Assembly: GCA_021234155.1 (NCBI GenBank)
Contig: JAJEKV010000105.1
Location: 3,272,937 to 3,336,936, forward strand
Origin: Isoetes taiwanensis
Taxonomy: Eukaryota > Streptophyta > Lycopodiopsida > Isoetales > Isoetaceae
DNA: 64,000 nucleotides
Direction: 5' to 3'
A model generated the notes under the pieces. It had not been told where the DNA came from. It made no database searches and saw nothing but the letters and a program-made list of their open reading frames with translations. How positions within the stretch are numbered: the first letter of the stretch is position 1; each line of letters starts with the position of its first letter. Below, piece by piece: positions 1 to 11,149 of this stretch. The translations under genes were made by a program, and so were the position numbers.

Positions 1-2290
1 TTACCACGGCCTCCAATATTACTAGGCTGGCATTAGACTGGAAAGTGAACCATTCATGGCAATCATGAATAACTCAGTCAGCAACTGTTGATATCATTTA
101 ACTGAGTGACATAGCATTCAACTAAACTTAACTTTGGATCCTACCATCAACTATGCTCTTAATCTCCCAACAAAGGATTTTAAGATTCGCACAACTCTTA
201 TGATAAGGATGATCCTCTATCTTGCTCTGTCTTCACTTTCTCTGTGCGTTCTGTCTGGGTATCTTTTCCAAGTAACAATAATTGGGAAGCCTCACTTTCT
301 CTGTGTGTTTGATCTGGGTACCTTTTTCAAGTAACATTAATTCGGAAGAGCAATATGACTACAGGCAACATAAGGAGTAGGTGGTGGACAATTTGCCCGA
401 AGTATCCTTCGTCTTCAACTCTTTTTGCACCTTAAGATGTTATTTTATTACTTATCTAAACTTGAAGAATCTAGATCTAGTTGTTTGATGCTGAAAACAG
501 GAAACAGTGGTAGCTTTAGCATATTAGAGTGTCTACAGAGTATATCCTTAATGGGTAGTACAACAGAGAATAAGTAATTGAGTAATTAGAAACAGTAAAG
601 AAGCTCTATGTTAACTTACCTGCCTTGACATTGTTATAAGTTCTATTATACTCTAAAAGAAAAATCGATGTAAGTTTGCATACCAAAACTTTTTAAGAGC
701 AGGAAGCTTGAACATGCTCCATGGCTTGCATTACATTCTTAATCTGCAAGTTTGATGTGCACTTGCTTCAAACGTTCTTAGTAACATGTATAAAACTCAA
801 TGCTTTGAAAGTGGCAAATCAATTTTACTGTTTAGCAGCAAATGAAGCACAACAAGCATTAATGCAATCCATAATTTATGAGCTCTTGGGAAAACAAAGG
901 CCAGATGGGGCATACTTCTTCAGTGTTGTTGAATGCTTCTACATTGTTTACCAGAGCCTCCAGTACTACTAGGCTGGCAATTAGACTGGAAAGTGAAATA
1001 ACCATACATGGCAATCATAAACAATCTAAGCCAGCAACTGCAACTGTTGATGTAATTCGCTAAGATTCTTTTGTTAGATTCATAAGATTCTATGGATATT
1101 CCCTTAGCTTCAGTTATATTCCCTTAGTGGGGCAAAGGCTGGTAACTGATTGGTAAGATTTTGTGTTTGGAATATTTTCTGTTGATTTATGGATCACGCA
1201 GATTACAAAGTATTTTACAACTCGTTATTGATATGAAATATTTATTAGTTAGTTTGTATATTACTTAGTTTGTATAGTCACCGTAGATGCCTTAGATTCA
1301 AATACTAATTGAACATTACATTGGCACGCAATGTAGTTTTCTTAGACCATGTCCCAAGATAATATATAATGGGTCCAAAACTTCTCTGATTTGATTCAAC
1401 AATTGAAAGGTTGTGAGTTGCACAAAGTCCCCTAAGCATGTTTTCATCGCGTAAGGGGTTTAAAGTGTATATAAGAAGTCATATTTTCAATCCAAAATAC
1501 AAGTGCAGTTTCGAAATGGCAAGCTTGCTTCTTGTAAGAAGCCCTTTTACTGAAAAGTAAATTTTACAAAATAATGTGCCTAAGCATAAAAGGATGGTAT
1601 GAAAGATGCATGAGAATGTTCAATGACATGCAGATGTAGGTACATGTTATGTCACAAATGGAACGAGGGAATGAGCTTTTTCTGGAGGCAAATTTCTGAG
1701 TCATGCCATTGTGAAAGCATGCAGCATACACTGCCCTCATATAGTTTGTCTATTGCAGCATGCAGACAACATGAGCATCAAGACAGACATGAGCTTCTTA
1801 GGTGATTGAGTTTACCTTTGGCATCAATTGTTCGGAAACAGTGTTGCCCTGGGGGACGAGGAATGGAGCATGCCGAAAGGATGGATCTCAGCCTAGCTTT
1901 CTGTTCCACAGATCGGTGTCCATCAACACTAGCATCAACACTAGCAGACATTACAGTTTCTTATTGATCTAGATATGAAGAATCCCCTAATATTGATGCT
2001 GAACATGAGAAAACATTGGTAGCTGTAGCATATTAGAGTAGAGTGTGTCTATACATTAGAGATTGAATTGGCTAAGTTTGCCAAGCATACTATATCAGTG
2101 GTACAAGAGAGAATAAGTAATTGAAAAGAGCTCTATGTTAACTTATCTGCCTTACATTGTTATAAGTTCTATTATGCTCAGAAAGAAAAACCAAAGATGT
2201 AAGTTTGCATGCCAAAACTTTTTAAGAGCAAGAAGCTTCGACATGCTTCATGGCTTGCATTACATTCATTCTTAGGGACTTGAGCCCAGT
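1..2290. repeat. Segmental direct duplication, AT-rich non-coding DNA
   Basis: Two blocks each occur twice in the same orientation. Block A is at 1-100 and again at about 949-1,055; both copies carry the phrase taggctggc..ttagactggaaagtga. Block B is at about 484-745 and again at about 1,993-2,275; both carry agttctattat and ccaaaactttttaagagca. The order A-B-A-B indicates one tandem duplication, with about 0.5 kb extra in the second unit between A and B. No convincing gene is present; short ORFs here look like chance. Confidence 0.75.
235..349. repeat. 57-58 bp tandem duplication
   Basis: The segment beginning cactttctctgtgcgttctg is followed at once by a diverged copy (cactttctctgtgtgtttga), each running through tctgggtaNcttttNcaagtaaca. 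It lies inside the first unit of the larger duplication. Confidence 0.6.
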
Positions 2291-3050
2291 CCCTGCCTGA
2301 TTTGAGTTAACATATAACCCCTGTTTACTAGTTTGTTTTTTCATAAACAATACTCAATCTCGTTAATTTTAACTTTGTCTTATCTTCTCATTGTTTGGAG
2401 TTACTCACAAATTGACTTACTCGTGTGCAATTCAATTTATGTCAAAAGCCCATAGTCAACTACAAATTTGTTTAGTGTTCCAAAGCAATTGCTTTTTTGT
2501 GTATTAAAATCTAGAGATTTTTAATGCAATGTTAGTAGGCAGCTCTCCATAGTGCCCAATGGGCATGACTGGGAAATGGTGTTGATAGGACGTTGCTGCA
2601 CGAAACCGACATTTTAATTAAATAAGAAGGTGGTGGTGTGACGTGGGGACAAGCTGTTTAAATACGTCAAGTGGCCTGTGTTTCCGGCCTTGGTACTAAG
2701 GTGAGCAGAAGCCAATAAAAAGCTGCCAAAACATACACCGAAATGCATACAACAGAATAGTGGAATTCTCCAACTGTAGCGAATACCATACATTGAAGAA
2801 CAAAAAAGAATGAGGCAGCTTATCAGGCTGAACTTACTGAACATTGCTGCTAATCACAAAGAAAATACATGTACCTGGTTGCAGCATTCAACCTCAGCTT
2901 CTGGACTAGTTATGACAAAGGTGTCAAATTCGGGTACAAGGTGTCAAATTGGGGTACGGATTGGCGGAAAAAAAGATTGCAGCTTGAGACACTTGGAAAA
3001 CAATTGCAGCCTCAAACACTTGTTCTTATCCAGTGCAAAATGGATTAGTG
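2291..3050. other. Non-coding stretch, no gene seen
   Basis: AT-rich sequence without recognisable protein or RNA signatures. A short local repeat, ggtgtcaaattNgggtac, occurs twice near 2,921-2,957. Confidence 0.5.
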
Positions 3051-3054
3051 TTTG

Positions 3055-3260
3055 TAATTTTTAACGTCCACGGAGACCAAATTGACTGATACAGATACAA
3101 GTGCAGCCACAGACTACACTCAGTAGAGTACTATCGTTAGTGCCTCGTGATAAGAACAAACTAATCCAAGGAGAAACATAGAAGCTGCAGTCACATCTTG
3201 TTTCAAGCAAGTTCGAGCAGAGCTGCAGCATTTTTAACATCCACTGGAGATCAAACTTGT
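3055..3260 (-). mobile_element. Retroelement 3'-end fragments
   Basis: The phrase ttttaacgtccacggagacc at about 3,060 matches the terminus of the LINE copy at 18.48 kb (ttttaacgtccacgaagacc). A second, weaker copy (tttttaacatccactggaga) lies near 3,232. Both would be minus-strand 3' ends of a LINE or of a SINE sharing its tail. No coding region remains. Confidence 0.5.
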
Positions 3261-3295
3261 TGAATAGAGCCGCACTAAGCGCAAGTGCATTCCTA

Positions 3296-3362
3296 AGATA
3301 GATAGACAGACAGATAGACAGACAGAAAGAAAGATAGATAGGTAGATACATAGATAGATATA
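3296..3362. repeat. GATA/GACA microsatellite
   Basis: A run of gata and gaca tetranucleotides (agatagatagacagacagat and onward). It lies just downstream of the retroelement 3'-end fragment and may be an expanded tail. Confidence 0.85.
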
Positions 3363-3423
3363 AAAAAAGCTTGAGAAACAGATTGGCTACAGCACAGCAG
3401 GAATATCATATCAGGCATATGAG

Positions 3424-3750
3424 ATGGAGGGAGCAGCATATGTGAATGATGATTCATCCTGGGCACCCATAGCAGTAGTGTTATGCATCACTGTGTTGCT
3501 GGCCGCGGCGCCTTCGTATGTTAAGGAGGAGCCTGCATTTGTGGTTGGAGCTCAGCTGGTTCGAGGCGCGGGCTTCCTCACCATACTCATTCCTCTCATT
3601 CTCATGCTCATTGTCCAGATCTTGTCATCTCCTCATCCTCTCCCACTCTTTGCATCTTCTTCGCCCGACCCGCCGCCTTTCTCTCTTGGTTCCACTTCTG
3701 CTGTTGCCTTCATTCTCCTCATCCTCCTCCTCCTCATCATATGGATATGA
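3424..3750 (+). CDS. Small putative membrane protein, 108 aa
   Basis: I do not recognise this gene. The intronless ORF starts at an ATG. The product has a short polar N-terminus (MEGAAYVNDDSSW) and three hydrophobic stretches: about residues 14-30, 46-67, and a very hydrophobic C-terminus of Leu/Ile from about residue 91 to the end. A Pro/Ser-rich linker (about 68-88) separates the last two. This layout suggests a small multi-pass or hairpin membrane protein. The Trp-Ala-Pro start of the first segment recalls the short plant DUF3339 proteins, but their PGLLFQ-type motif is absent, so I do not assign it there. The nearby sequence is repeats. It could be a real short gene or a chance ORF in pyrimidine-rich DNA, because the hydrophobic end is encoded by a CTC/TCC-rich tract that continues past the stop. 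Confidence 0.4.
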   Translation: MEGAAYVNDDSSWAPIAVVLCITVLLAAAPSYVKEEPAFVVGAQLVRGAGFLTILIPLILMLIVQILSSPHPLPLFASSSPDPPPFSLGSTSAVAFILLILLLLIIWI

Positions 3751-5615
3751 CAGTAAAAATTGCTTCTTCTTCTTCTCCTCATTTTTTTTCTCCTATTTCT
3801 TCACACTTTTTGCTTTCATTTGCTTCTACATATATCTCCTCCTCTTCCCTTTTTCTCCTTAGAAAGACCCTTTTTCCATAGCTTATCAATTTTTGCTTTA
3901 AGTCCTTACAAACCTGCTACTGTTCTATGATGCTTTTTCCTGATATGAGAATATCATGTATCCATTTCAATGTAAATATTTTTGTGTTAGGATTATTTAT
4001 GCTTTCATGTATCGTTTTCTGATTATGGCAATACAATATATCCATATCAATGTAAAATATTTTTGTGTGACGATATGGTTTCATGTATCGTTTGGTTAGT
4101 AAATGACTATGTTTTGCTTGAAATGGCACAATGCCGTGTCTTTGTTTATTTCCCAATGTGAACTATATTGGAACGCGTGCTTTCTAACGTTGTTTTAACC
4201 AATATTTAGGATGCTTTCAAGAATTTTGCCATTTCTCTCTAAGCGTGTCACTTACATTTTTGAGACACTATGCATCTAGATTACACATACTATGCATCTA
4301 GATTACACGTGCATTCAAATGGATTCAGTGGCGAACATTTTTTTTTCCATGCCTAGATAACATTCGCAAATTTTACATATTGTATACTAGGCACCATGCT
4401 ATGCATGTTTGTTATTTTTCTGCATATAAGATATGAAGCATGTACGTTTGATCCATTATACCATTATTTATTTTTCCTATATTATATGTGAGTATAAGAG
4501 AATCAACTTACAAACCATGGACTTATATCTTATCACATGTGTGAAGTCATCCAAATTGCCTAGAAAATGAAGTGAAGAAATAAGATTGTCAAAAATAAGA
4601 CCATTTTGATGATACATTGTGGCTTTCTGAATTTGTTTTTCCTCTTTTTTTTGAAAAGCTAGACAAATATGGATGTTAGGAATAATAAATAAGTATAAGC
4701 TTACAGAACAAGTCAAATAGATAGAATCGGATAAAAACTAACGAAAATTTTCTAATCCTTAATGATCCTTTTATAGATCAACCTTTTAAAGAATCAAACT
4801 TTTTATCACTGTAGTTCCAAAATGTAAATATCATTCTAGAGTTTGAAAGAGAAGATGCCACCCAAAGAAAATACAAGTAGACATCCATGTGCTCATATGA
4901 CCTAGAATCCAAATATACGTCAAGGTACTCAAGAAAACTTATGCATTCCTAACATATAAAAAGGTCTCTCTAGTGTTTTTAGATGGCCCATGTTAAAAAT
5001 ATCCTAGCATCTGAAGTTTTTCTCATGGTTGCGATTTTATCTTTTATCATATTTACATGTCTTATTCAAACACTGAAAAACGTCACAAATGGGTAAATCT
5101 TAGTCGTCAAAAATCAGAATGTTGAGATCAATCGTTGAATATAGAGCCAGCACCAATACAAAAGCGAATGCATCCAAAAGTTGTGTGTCATGCTAAGATA
5201 TTTGAAAAGAGGATTGTGTGTCATATCCAAGTTCTTGAAAAGGGGTTTGTCAAGGAAGGAGAGGACGCATGCAGCATGGGATTTTCAAACGTTGGCTTCA
5301 TCCTTCTCATTATTGAACTCACATATGTAAAGACGGCAAGTTTAGTAGGCAAAATGAAGAATTGCATCCTCTATATGCCCTAACATCATTCCTAAGTTAC
5401 TTGTTTCTATTGTGGATTCAAAACCAGAAATAGCCAATGTTCATGAGTTCTTTTCTTTTCTTCCATTAGCGCACCTATGCCTCCCTGTCTCTCTTGTCTC
5501 CTTCAGCATGCATAGCATGTTCCTAGTCTTACCCCAGTGTTCACACTTTGCATCTTTTTTTTTTTCTTTGCTTGGTCTAATTGTATAACATCCTTTTTTG
5601 CATCTTAGGAAGATA
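3751..5615. other. Non-coding stretch with pyrimidine tract and small tandem repeats
   Basis: A Ct/T-rich tract fills about 3,763-3,860. A 79-bp tandem duplication lies near 3,958-4,110 (tatccatNtcaatgtaaaNatatttttgtgt and tttcatgtatcgttt occur twice). A 21-bp duplication, actatgcatctagattacac, lies near 4,266-4,308. No gene is seen. Confidence 0.55.
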
Positions 5616-5619
5616 AGAT

Positions 5620-5720
5620 AGATTTTTTATGTCCATGGGAACCCAATCGGGCCATGGGACGGGCACAGAGCAAAGGGCATAAGCCCAAATAAAACCTGGG
5701 GACTAAGCCCCATTATAGAT
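5620..5720 (-). mobile_element. Possible LINE/SINE 3'-end fragment
   Basis: The segment gattttttatgtccatggga followed by accNNatcgggccatgggac resembles the LINE end at 18.48 kb (ttttaacgtccacgaagacc..aggtcatgggac) with several changes. It is short and has no coding content, so this rests on local similarity only. Confidence 0.35.
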
Positions 5721-6207
5721 CATGACAGGAAGAAAACAAAACTACACAAGAAGGAGAAAGCAACTAGAAGTAACTCAACCAGGGTTTTGAGGCCATTGGT
5801 TAAGAATGAGTGATGTGCCGGTATGCTACCCATTTTTTTTGAAGCCTTACCTCTCGTACCTAGCATAGCTGCTCACGTCGCCCGGTTAACTAAGCTAGAA
5901 AGAGGTCCTCTTGTCCTAAAAAGTGAGTGCCCTTGAGATGACTCCCATGTTGTAGCATATGCAGCCTATCCCCATGACACCAAAAAGCGCACTAGAAGAT
6001 GGTGAGGCCAGTTTGAGCCCTGAACATCCACTCTTTGTGCGGTAAAGGAGCTGGGCTCCGAATGCACATTGTATCCAATGTGCACTCTACTCTGTGTGCT
6101 TTCTAAAGCTCTGGCCTCTGGCCCCTGTGTGGTCCTGAGCTCCTTCTTGCATATCGACACCCAAATCTACGTATGTTGGTGTCTCAGCCTCTACTTCAGT
6201 CTGCACT

Positions 6208-7600
6208 ATGGCATCTACCCAGAGTGTGGCTGCAGATATCTCTGCTCCAGTTTGGACCATGGTATCTACTCGGAGTATGTTGACAGTTGTGAATGGTGGC
6301 TGTGGGCATTAGTAAGGCGTACTGGTTCCATGCGAAGTTCCAAAAGCTCTGAAACCTGTAACTAGCTTTCCAAGCACAAATGCATGGATGTCATCGTAAT
6401 ATGTATCAAAAGTTGAGGTCAGTTCTTCTGCCGATGTTAACTTTGAAGACGAGGAACTCAAGGAGAAACTTTTTGAGTTGGAGAATAATTATTCGCTCAT
6501 GAGAGGGAAACTTGCATCCGCTTGAGGGCTCGAATTCTTTGAGCTGCAAGTACCGATTCTCTTAGCGCCACGTAATGGCACGGTTGCGATGCTATAGTGC
6601 GTCCCAATGAGTGGCATCAAAAAATTTGACAATGTCAAAATTGAATTCAAAACGTATTCCGCTGCTGCTAGTGATGCAGATGAGCTTTTTGTATGGCTAC
6701 GTAATTTGAATTTATATTTTGCCAAAACTAAGAATGAGGAAGACACTCAATTATATTTTATTGAGCATCATTTAGATGTTGTTGCAAAGGACTGGTGGCT
6801 GGATACCCATAACTAGCCGGTCGATCAACCCATTTATACGTTTGCAGAATTTGAAAAGCAAATTAAAAATTATTTTTTGGGTCATGATTGAGAGGAGAAC
6901 TTATCGATGAGTGGAATAAATTGACTCAACAAGGAAACTGTTCGAGCCCGAGTCTTAAAGAAAGGACTCCAGCTTAGTAAAAATGATACTGAGAAGTCTG
7001 AAAAACTCATGGGTGGGGTTCATTATTGGGTACGGACAAAGCTCAATCTTCAAGTTGCCAATCTTTCTTTTGACAAGCTTTGTAAAATGGCAGAAAAAAG
7101 TAGAAGATGAAGGTCTGGCCTACACGGAAGCCATTAATGTTCAACGTGGCCTCAAGATATCTATGAAAGAGGCAAGTGGCTTTTGGGAGAAAACAATGGG
7201 GTCTGCTCCAGGGTTTGGGGCATTCAAATGCCCGCACACAGACATTGCAGATAATGAACCTGTTGGGACCAACGAACCAAAGGAATCTTATCAAGCACAC
7301 AAGAAGCGACTATGTGGGAGAATAAGTGTTTTGTTTGTTATTCAACCGACCTTAAGTTTTATGATTGTTTTTACTTATCTTGAGAAGAAAAAGGGGGATG
7401 AAAAGAAACTACGCCTGTTCTTAAGTCTGGGACTAAGAAAGAGGAAAAGTAAGAAAGTAGCTTCTGTTCGAGGAAATGGAAAAGGGAAAAAGGTGGCCAC
7501 TGTCCAGCAGAAATCAGATACGGATTCTATTGAGAATAGTGGTCTCTTACGATTTTGGGCTACTATTCAAGATCAAAAAGTACATATCCTATTCAACCCG
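6208..7600 (+). pseudogene. Ty3/gypsy gag remnant
   Basis: The likely start is the ATG at 6,208 (MASTQSVAADISAPVW..), which soon hits a stop. A coiled-coil-like stretch follows near 6,450-6,525 (ELKEKLFELENNYSLM), then a typical gag segment at 6,607-6,880 with FVWLRNLNLYF and KDWWLDTH, where a stop interrupts the frame before YTFAEFEKQIKNYF. Near 7,325-7,372 there is a degraded zinc knuckle, CFVCYSTDLKFYDC, in which the usual His is replaced. Lys-rich sequence follows. At least four stops or frame changes make it non-functional. Confidence 0.75.
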
Positions 7601-8010
7601 GAGTGAGTTTGATTTTATTTCTGCTCGATTGGTAAAGGAACTAAAATTAACTTCTATTCCTTTATCCAGTGATGTACAATTGTGTCTTCTGCTTTCTTGA
7701 ATATTGCCCCTTCGCCTTCTTTATTCATGGTCAAGGATGTTGAATTTCAACTGCAGAGATATGTCTGCAAACGTTCTTTTATGGTTTCTGACCATGGAGA
7801 TATGGATGTTATTCTAGGAATATCGTAGCATAAGGCTATCAATCCTCTTTTAGATTGGACGATGGGGATCGTTATGTTATCTTTGGAAGGGGGTAAAAAG
7901 ACCTTCAAGTCTGTGAAGGGTGATATTGTTTGCCTGCTTCCAACAGTTTTTGTTGTACAATTTAAGCATTTGGCAATGAAAACTCATTTTGTGTATTTGG
8001 TGGTTTTGCA
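7560..8010 (+). pseudogene. Ty3/gypsy aspartic protease remnant
   Basis: The phrase FISARLVKELKL at about 7,615-7,650 is what normally follows the D-S/T-G active site in Ty3/gypsy proteases. The catalytic triplet itself is not readable, and multiple stops follow. The weak downstream match VILGIS is typical of the second half of the domain. Confidence 0.55.
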
Positions 8011-8179
8011 TCCTAACTAATGATGTCTTTTCAAATGAAATTCTATAAAATTTGCCACCCCAACATCTAGAGGACCATAAGATTGATCTTATTCCTGGCA
8101 AAGAACCTCCTAATCAAGCTCCTCATCAGAGAATACATGGCTAAAACAATGAGCTTAGGAGCCAACTTGATGATTACTT

Positions 8180-8815
8180 CAAGTTGGATTGATACGTCAT
8201 AGTTCCTCACGTTTTGGTGCTCCTGTCTTGTTGGTTGAGAAAAAAGATAATTCCTGGCGCATGTGTATAGATAATCGTGCTTTGAATAAGATAACCATAA
8301 AAAATAGGTTCCCTAAACAAGGACGGATGATTTGTTTGATCCACTCCAAGATGTCACAATTTTTAGCCATCTTGATCTTAAGTCAGGATATTGGCAACTT
8401 AAGGTTGCGCCTGAAGATTTTCATGAGACAGTGTTTCGGACAACCTTTGGACATTATGAGTTTTTGGTCATGCCATTTGGACTTACAAATGCGCCAGCTT
8501 CTTTTGTGAGCTAATGGGACGAATATTTGAAGATGTGGATAGTGCTTATGTTGTCATTTTCTTTGATGACATATTAATTTTTAGTAAGTATGAGGAAGGC
8601 CATTACTTGCATCGCGAGAGGTTTTTCGTCAGTTAAGAGAGGAGTTTATTACTCTAAGAAAAGTGTCTTTTTCCAATCGAAAATTGAATATTTGGGTCAT
8701 ATTGTTTGCACTGAGGGTTTTAAAGTCGATCCCAGTAAGGTACAAGCAATTGTGGATCGGCCAGTACCTACTTCGGTTGCTGCATTGCGTTCCTTTTTGG
8801 GCTTATGCAACTAAC
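8180..8815 (+). pseudogene. Ty3/gypsy reverse transcriptase remnant
   Basis: Readable in three frames. First come [15 protein letters not shown] and [14 protein letters not shown] (8,190-8,320), then [13 protein letters not shown] and [20 protein letters not shown] (8,360-8,510). The catalytic box FFDDILIFS follows at about 8,560-8,586, then IEYLGHIV and LRSFLGLCN (8,680-8,814). The YVDD-equivalent aspartates survive. Frame breaks occur near 8,325, 8,512 and 8,590. Confidence 0.9.
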
Positions 8816-9240
8816 CATCAGTTCGCTTTCCAAGTTTTAAAGGATGCCATGGTTAATCCTCATGTTCTATGTTTGCCAAAGTTTGGTCTACCTTACTTGT
8901 TATATGTTGATGCAAGTGGTATGGATTTGGGCGCAGTTTTGATGCAGGATGGTCATCCTATTGCTTATAAAATCAGAAGTTTTCTGACACAGAAAGTAGA
9001 TATAGTGTTAATGATAAAGAATTTCTAGATGTGATTCATCTTTTAGGGTCAATGGTTCATATTTTGACTGACCACCAAAGCATTAGGCATATTGTCTCAC
9101 AGAAAACATTATCGGAAAGGCAATTGAAATGGATTGCTTTTATGTAGCAATATGATTTCTCAGTGGACTATATCCCCAAGAAAGAAAATGTTGTGGCAGT
9201 TGCTTTAAGTCGTCGTATGCCGTTTGTTCTCTTTCTATAG
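8815..9240 (+). pseudogene. Ty3/gypsy RNase H remnant
   Basis: The frame resumes with FQVLKDAMVNPHVL, then LLYVDASGMDLGAVLMQDGHPIAY, which carries the first RNase H aspartate and the usual Gly-Ala-Val-Leu core. Near 9,060-9,200 come ILTDHQSIRHI-like and QLKWIAFM-like pieces interrupted by a stop. The roughly 90 bp that normally join RT to RNase H (the YYRRF region) are missing at 8,811-8,816. Confidence 0.8.
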
Positions 9241-9419
9241 CACAATCCAATCATTTGGAGGAAATGAAGTCGGTGTATGCCATTGACCATGATTATGAGG
9301 GTATTTGGTTAAAATCGCAATGTACATGGATATAAGATCGTTAATGGGTTCTTATATAAGGTCCAAAGCTATTTATTGTTCATGACTTTAGATTACTTAT
9401 TCTTAGAGAGCTCCATGAT

Positions 9420-10720
9420 GCACCTACTACGGGTCATCGTGGCGTGGGGGCAACTTTGGCAAAGCTTGAACCATGCTTTATTTGGTCTGGATTGCGAAGA
9501 GATGTCTTGGTTCATATTTTTCATTGTGTCACTTTCCAATGGTTAAAACGAAAGCGTATAGAACCACATGGTATTCCGTTATCCTTACCTATTCCGGAAG
9601 CGAAGTGGGGGCAGATCGCTATGGATTTCATTGTTGGTCTTCCTGCAAGTTCTCGCAAGAATACTGTCATTTGGACGGTTGTTGATTGTTTAACTAAGCA
9701 CACACATTTCATTCCTTATTTATACCGCGGCTACGCTCTTTATCAAAGAGATATTTAGGCTACATGGATTGCCTAATATTATTGTATCTGATCGTGATAC
9801 AAAGTTTACCAGTAAATTTTAGAAGGCATTGTTTATGCAATTTGGAACGAATTAAGGTTCTCCACTGCATTTCACCCAGAAACTGATGGACAATTCGAGG
9901 TGGTACATAAAGTTATTTGCTCCATCTGAAGGGGGTTTGTAAATGAACACCAAGGTCATTGGGAAGAGTATTTGCCTATTGCTGAATTTGTATACAACAC
10001 CACCTGTCAGTCTACCATAAGATGTGTGGTCAGCCTGTACGGGAGCCACTCTTTCGAGTGTGTGAATGTTCCAATTGCTGATAATTTAGTTATTGAGCAT
10101 AAGGATTTCATAAACTTGCTTCAGGCTCATATTCGAGATGCCAAGGCTTCTTTTGCAAATAAATCATCCAAATTGCGGCAACCAATGGTTTTTAAGGAAT
10201 GAGATTGGATATGGATGAGGATCCATAAAGGCCACTTTAAGAAAGATGCACGCAAGAAAGATCTTAAGTTGGCGCCTGGTTTCCATGGACCATTTCAAGT
10301 TATTAAAGTGGTCAATGAAAATGCATATCAATTGAGATTGCCTCAAGGTTGGAAAATACAAGATATAGTGAATGTTTCATTCCTAAGCGCTTATCATGGT
10401 AAGGAGTTACCTCAACTTGGGAGGTCAAGTGAGCCAGAATTGGTTGATGATTCCAAAGTTCTAGAATCGGAAACAATTTTGGCGGATAAATCCATTAGTG
10501 ATTCAAGACAATATTTAGCCAAGTTTTCTCACAAACCTTTGGGATGCTTCATGGGTACGTGATAATGTTTTAGAAGCTTATCTGGATATTCTTCAGGAAT
10601 ATAGGGACCGGAAGGCAAGGGAAGCCGAGGGACAAGAAGATATCCAAGGACAAGCTTCTACTAGCCGGCCTAAGAGAGGGTTAAGGAAGGATTATGCTCG
10701 AATGGCTAAAGGCATTTAAA
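9420..10720 (+). pseudogene. Ty3/gypsy integrase remnant with C-terminal tail
   Basis: The core starts near 9,440. WGQIAMDFIVGLP with [13 protein letters not shown] holds the first catalytic Asp, and [17 protein letters not shown] (about 9,765-9,820) holds the second. The third region is broken by stops. The C-terminal domain is clear at 10,250-10,390 (LKLAPGFHGPFQVIKVVNENAYQL). Frames to about 10,718 encode a charged tail ending RPKRGLRKDYARMAKGI. The chromodomain-like position has only weak similarity (YLAKFSHKP). Confidence 0.85.
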
Positions 10721-11037
10721 TGCCCTTTTGTAGCAAAGGACTGCTGCAATATCAAGAGAGAGGGAATGATATATACCAAGACGTGGCAAAAAGGCCTGGC
10801 CTTTTTGGGCCACGTTGGCCTTTCAACCTTTGGGCCTTTGGTCCAAAGGAGGGGTTGGTCCAAAGGAGCGTGCATGCTATATAGTTGCTCGGGGGGAGAG
10901 CTCTGGGGGAGCTGTATTCTAGCTAAGAGCTCGTGGTTGGGTGGTGAGATAGCATGCAATGTCAAGAGTCTGTGACTAAACCTGGTTTGAAAAGGGGAGA
11001 GCTGGCGAACCAAAATAAAGAAGGGGCCTAACCAAAG

Positions 11038-11149
11038 CAAGAACTGTGCTACCTAGCCAAGGAATCAAGAACTGTACTACATGGCCAATGCATCAAGAAC
11101 TGTGCTACCCGACAAACAAATCAAGAACGGTGTTGTGCCAAGAGATGGT
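11038..11149. repeat. 28-bp tandem repeat, four units
   Basis: The phrase caagaactgtgctacc recurs at 11,038, 11,066, 11,094 and 11,122, exactly 28 bp apart, with the last unit diverged (caagaacggtgttg). It lies downstream of the Ty3/gypsy integrase and may belong to its 3' LTR. Confidence 0.8.

Larger units (their letters stand above)
6208..10720 (+). mobile_element. Ty3/gypsy LTR-retrotransposon, degenerate copy
   Basis: Gag, protease, reverse transcriptase, RNase H and integrase signatures follow in the usual Ty3/gypsy order on one strand, in many short frames broken by stops and frameshifts. Part of the region between RT and RNase H is deleted. No matching pair of LTRs could be recognised around it, so the ends given are those of the coding remnants. 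The copy cannot encode a functional polyprotein. Confidence 0.9.
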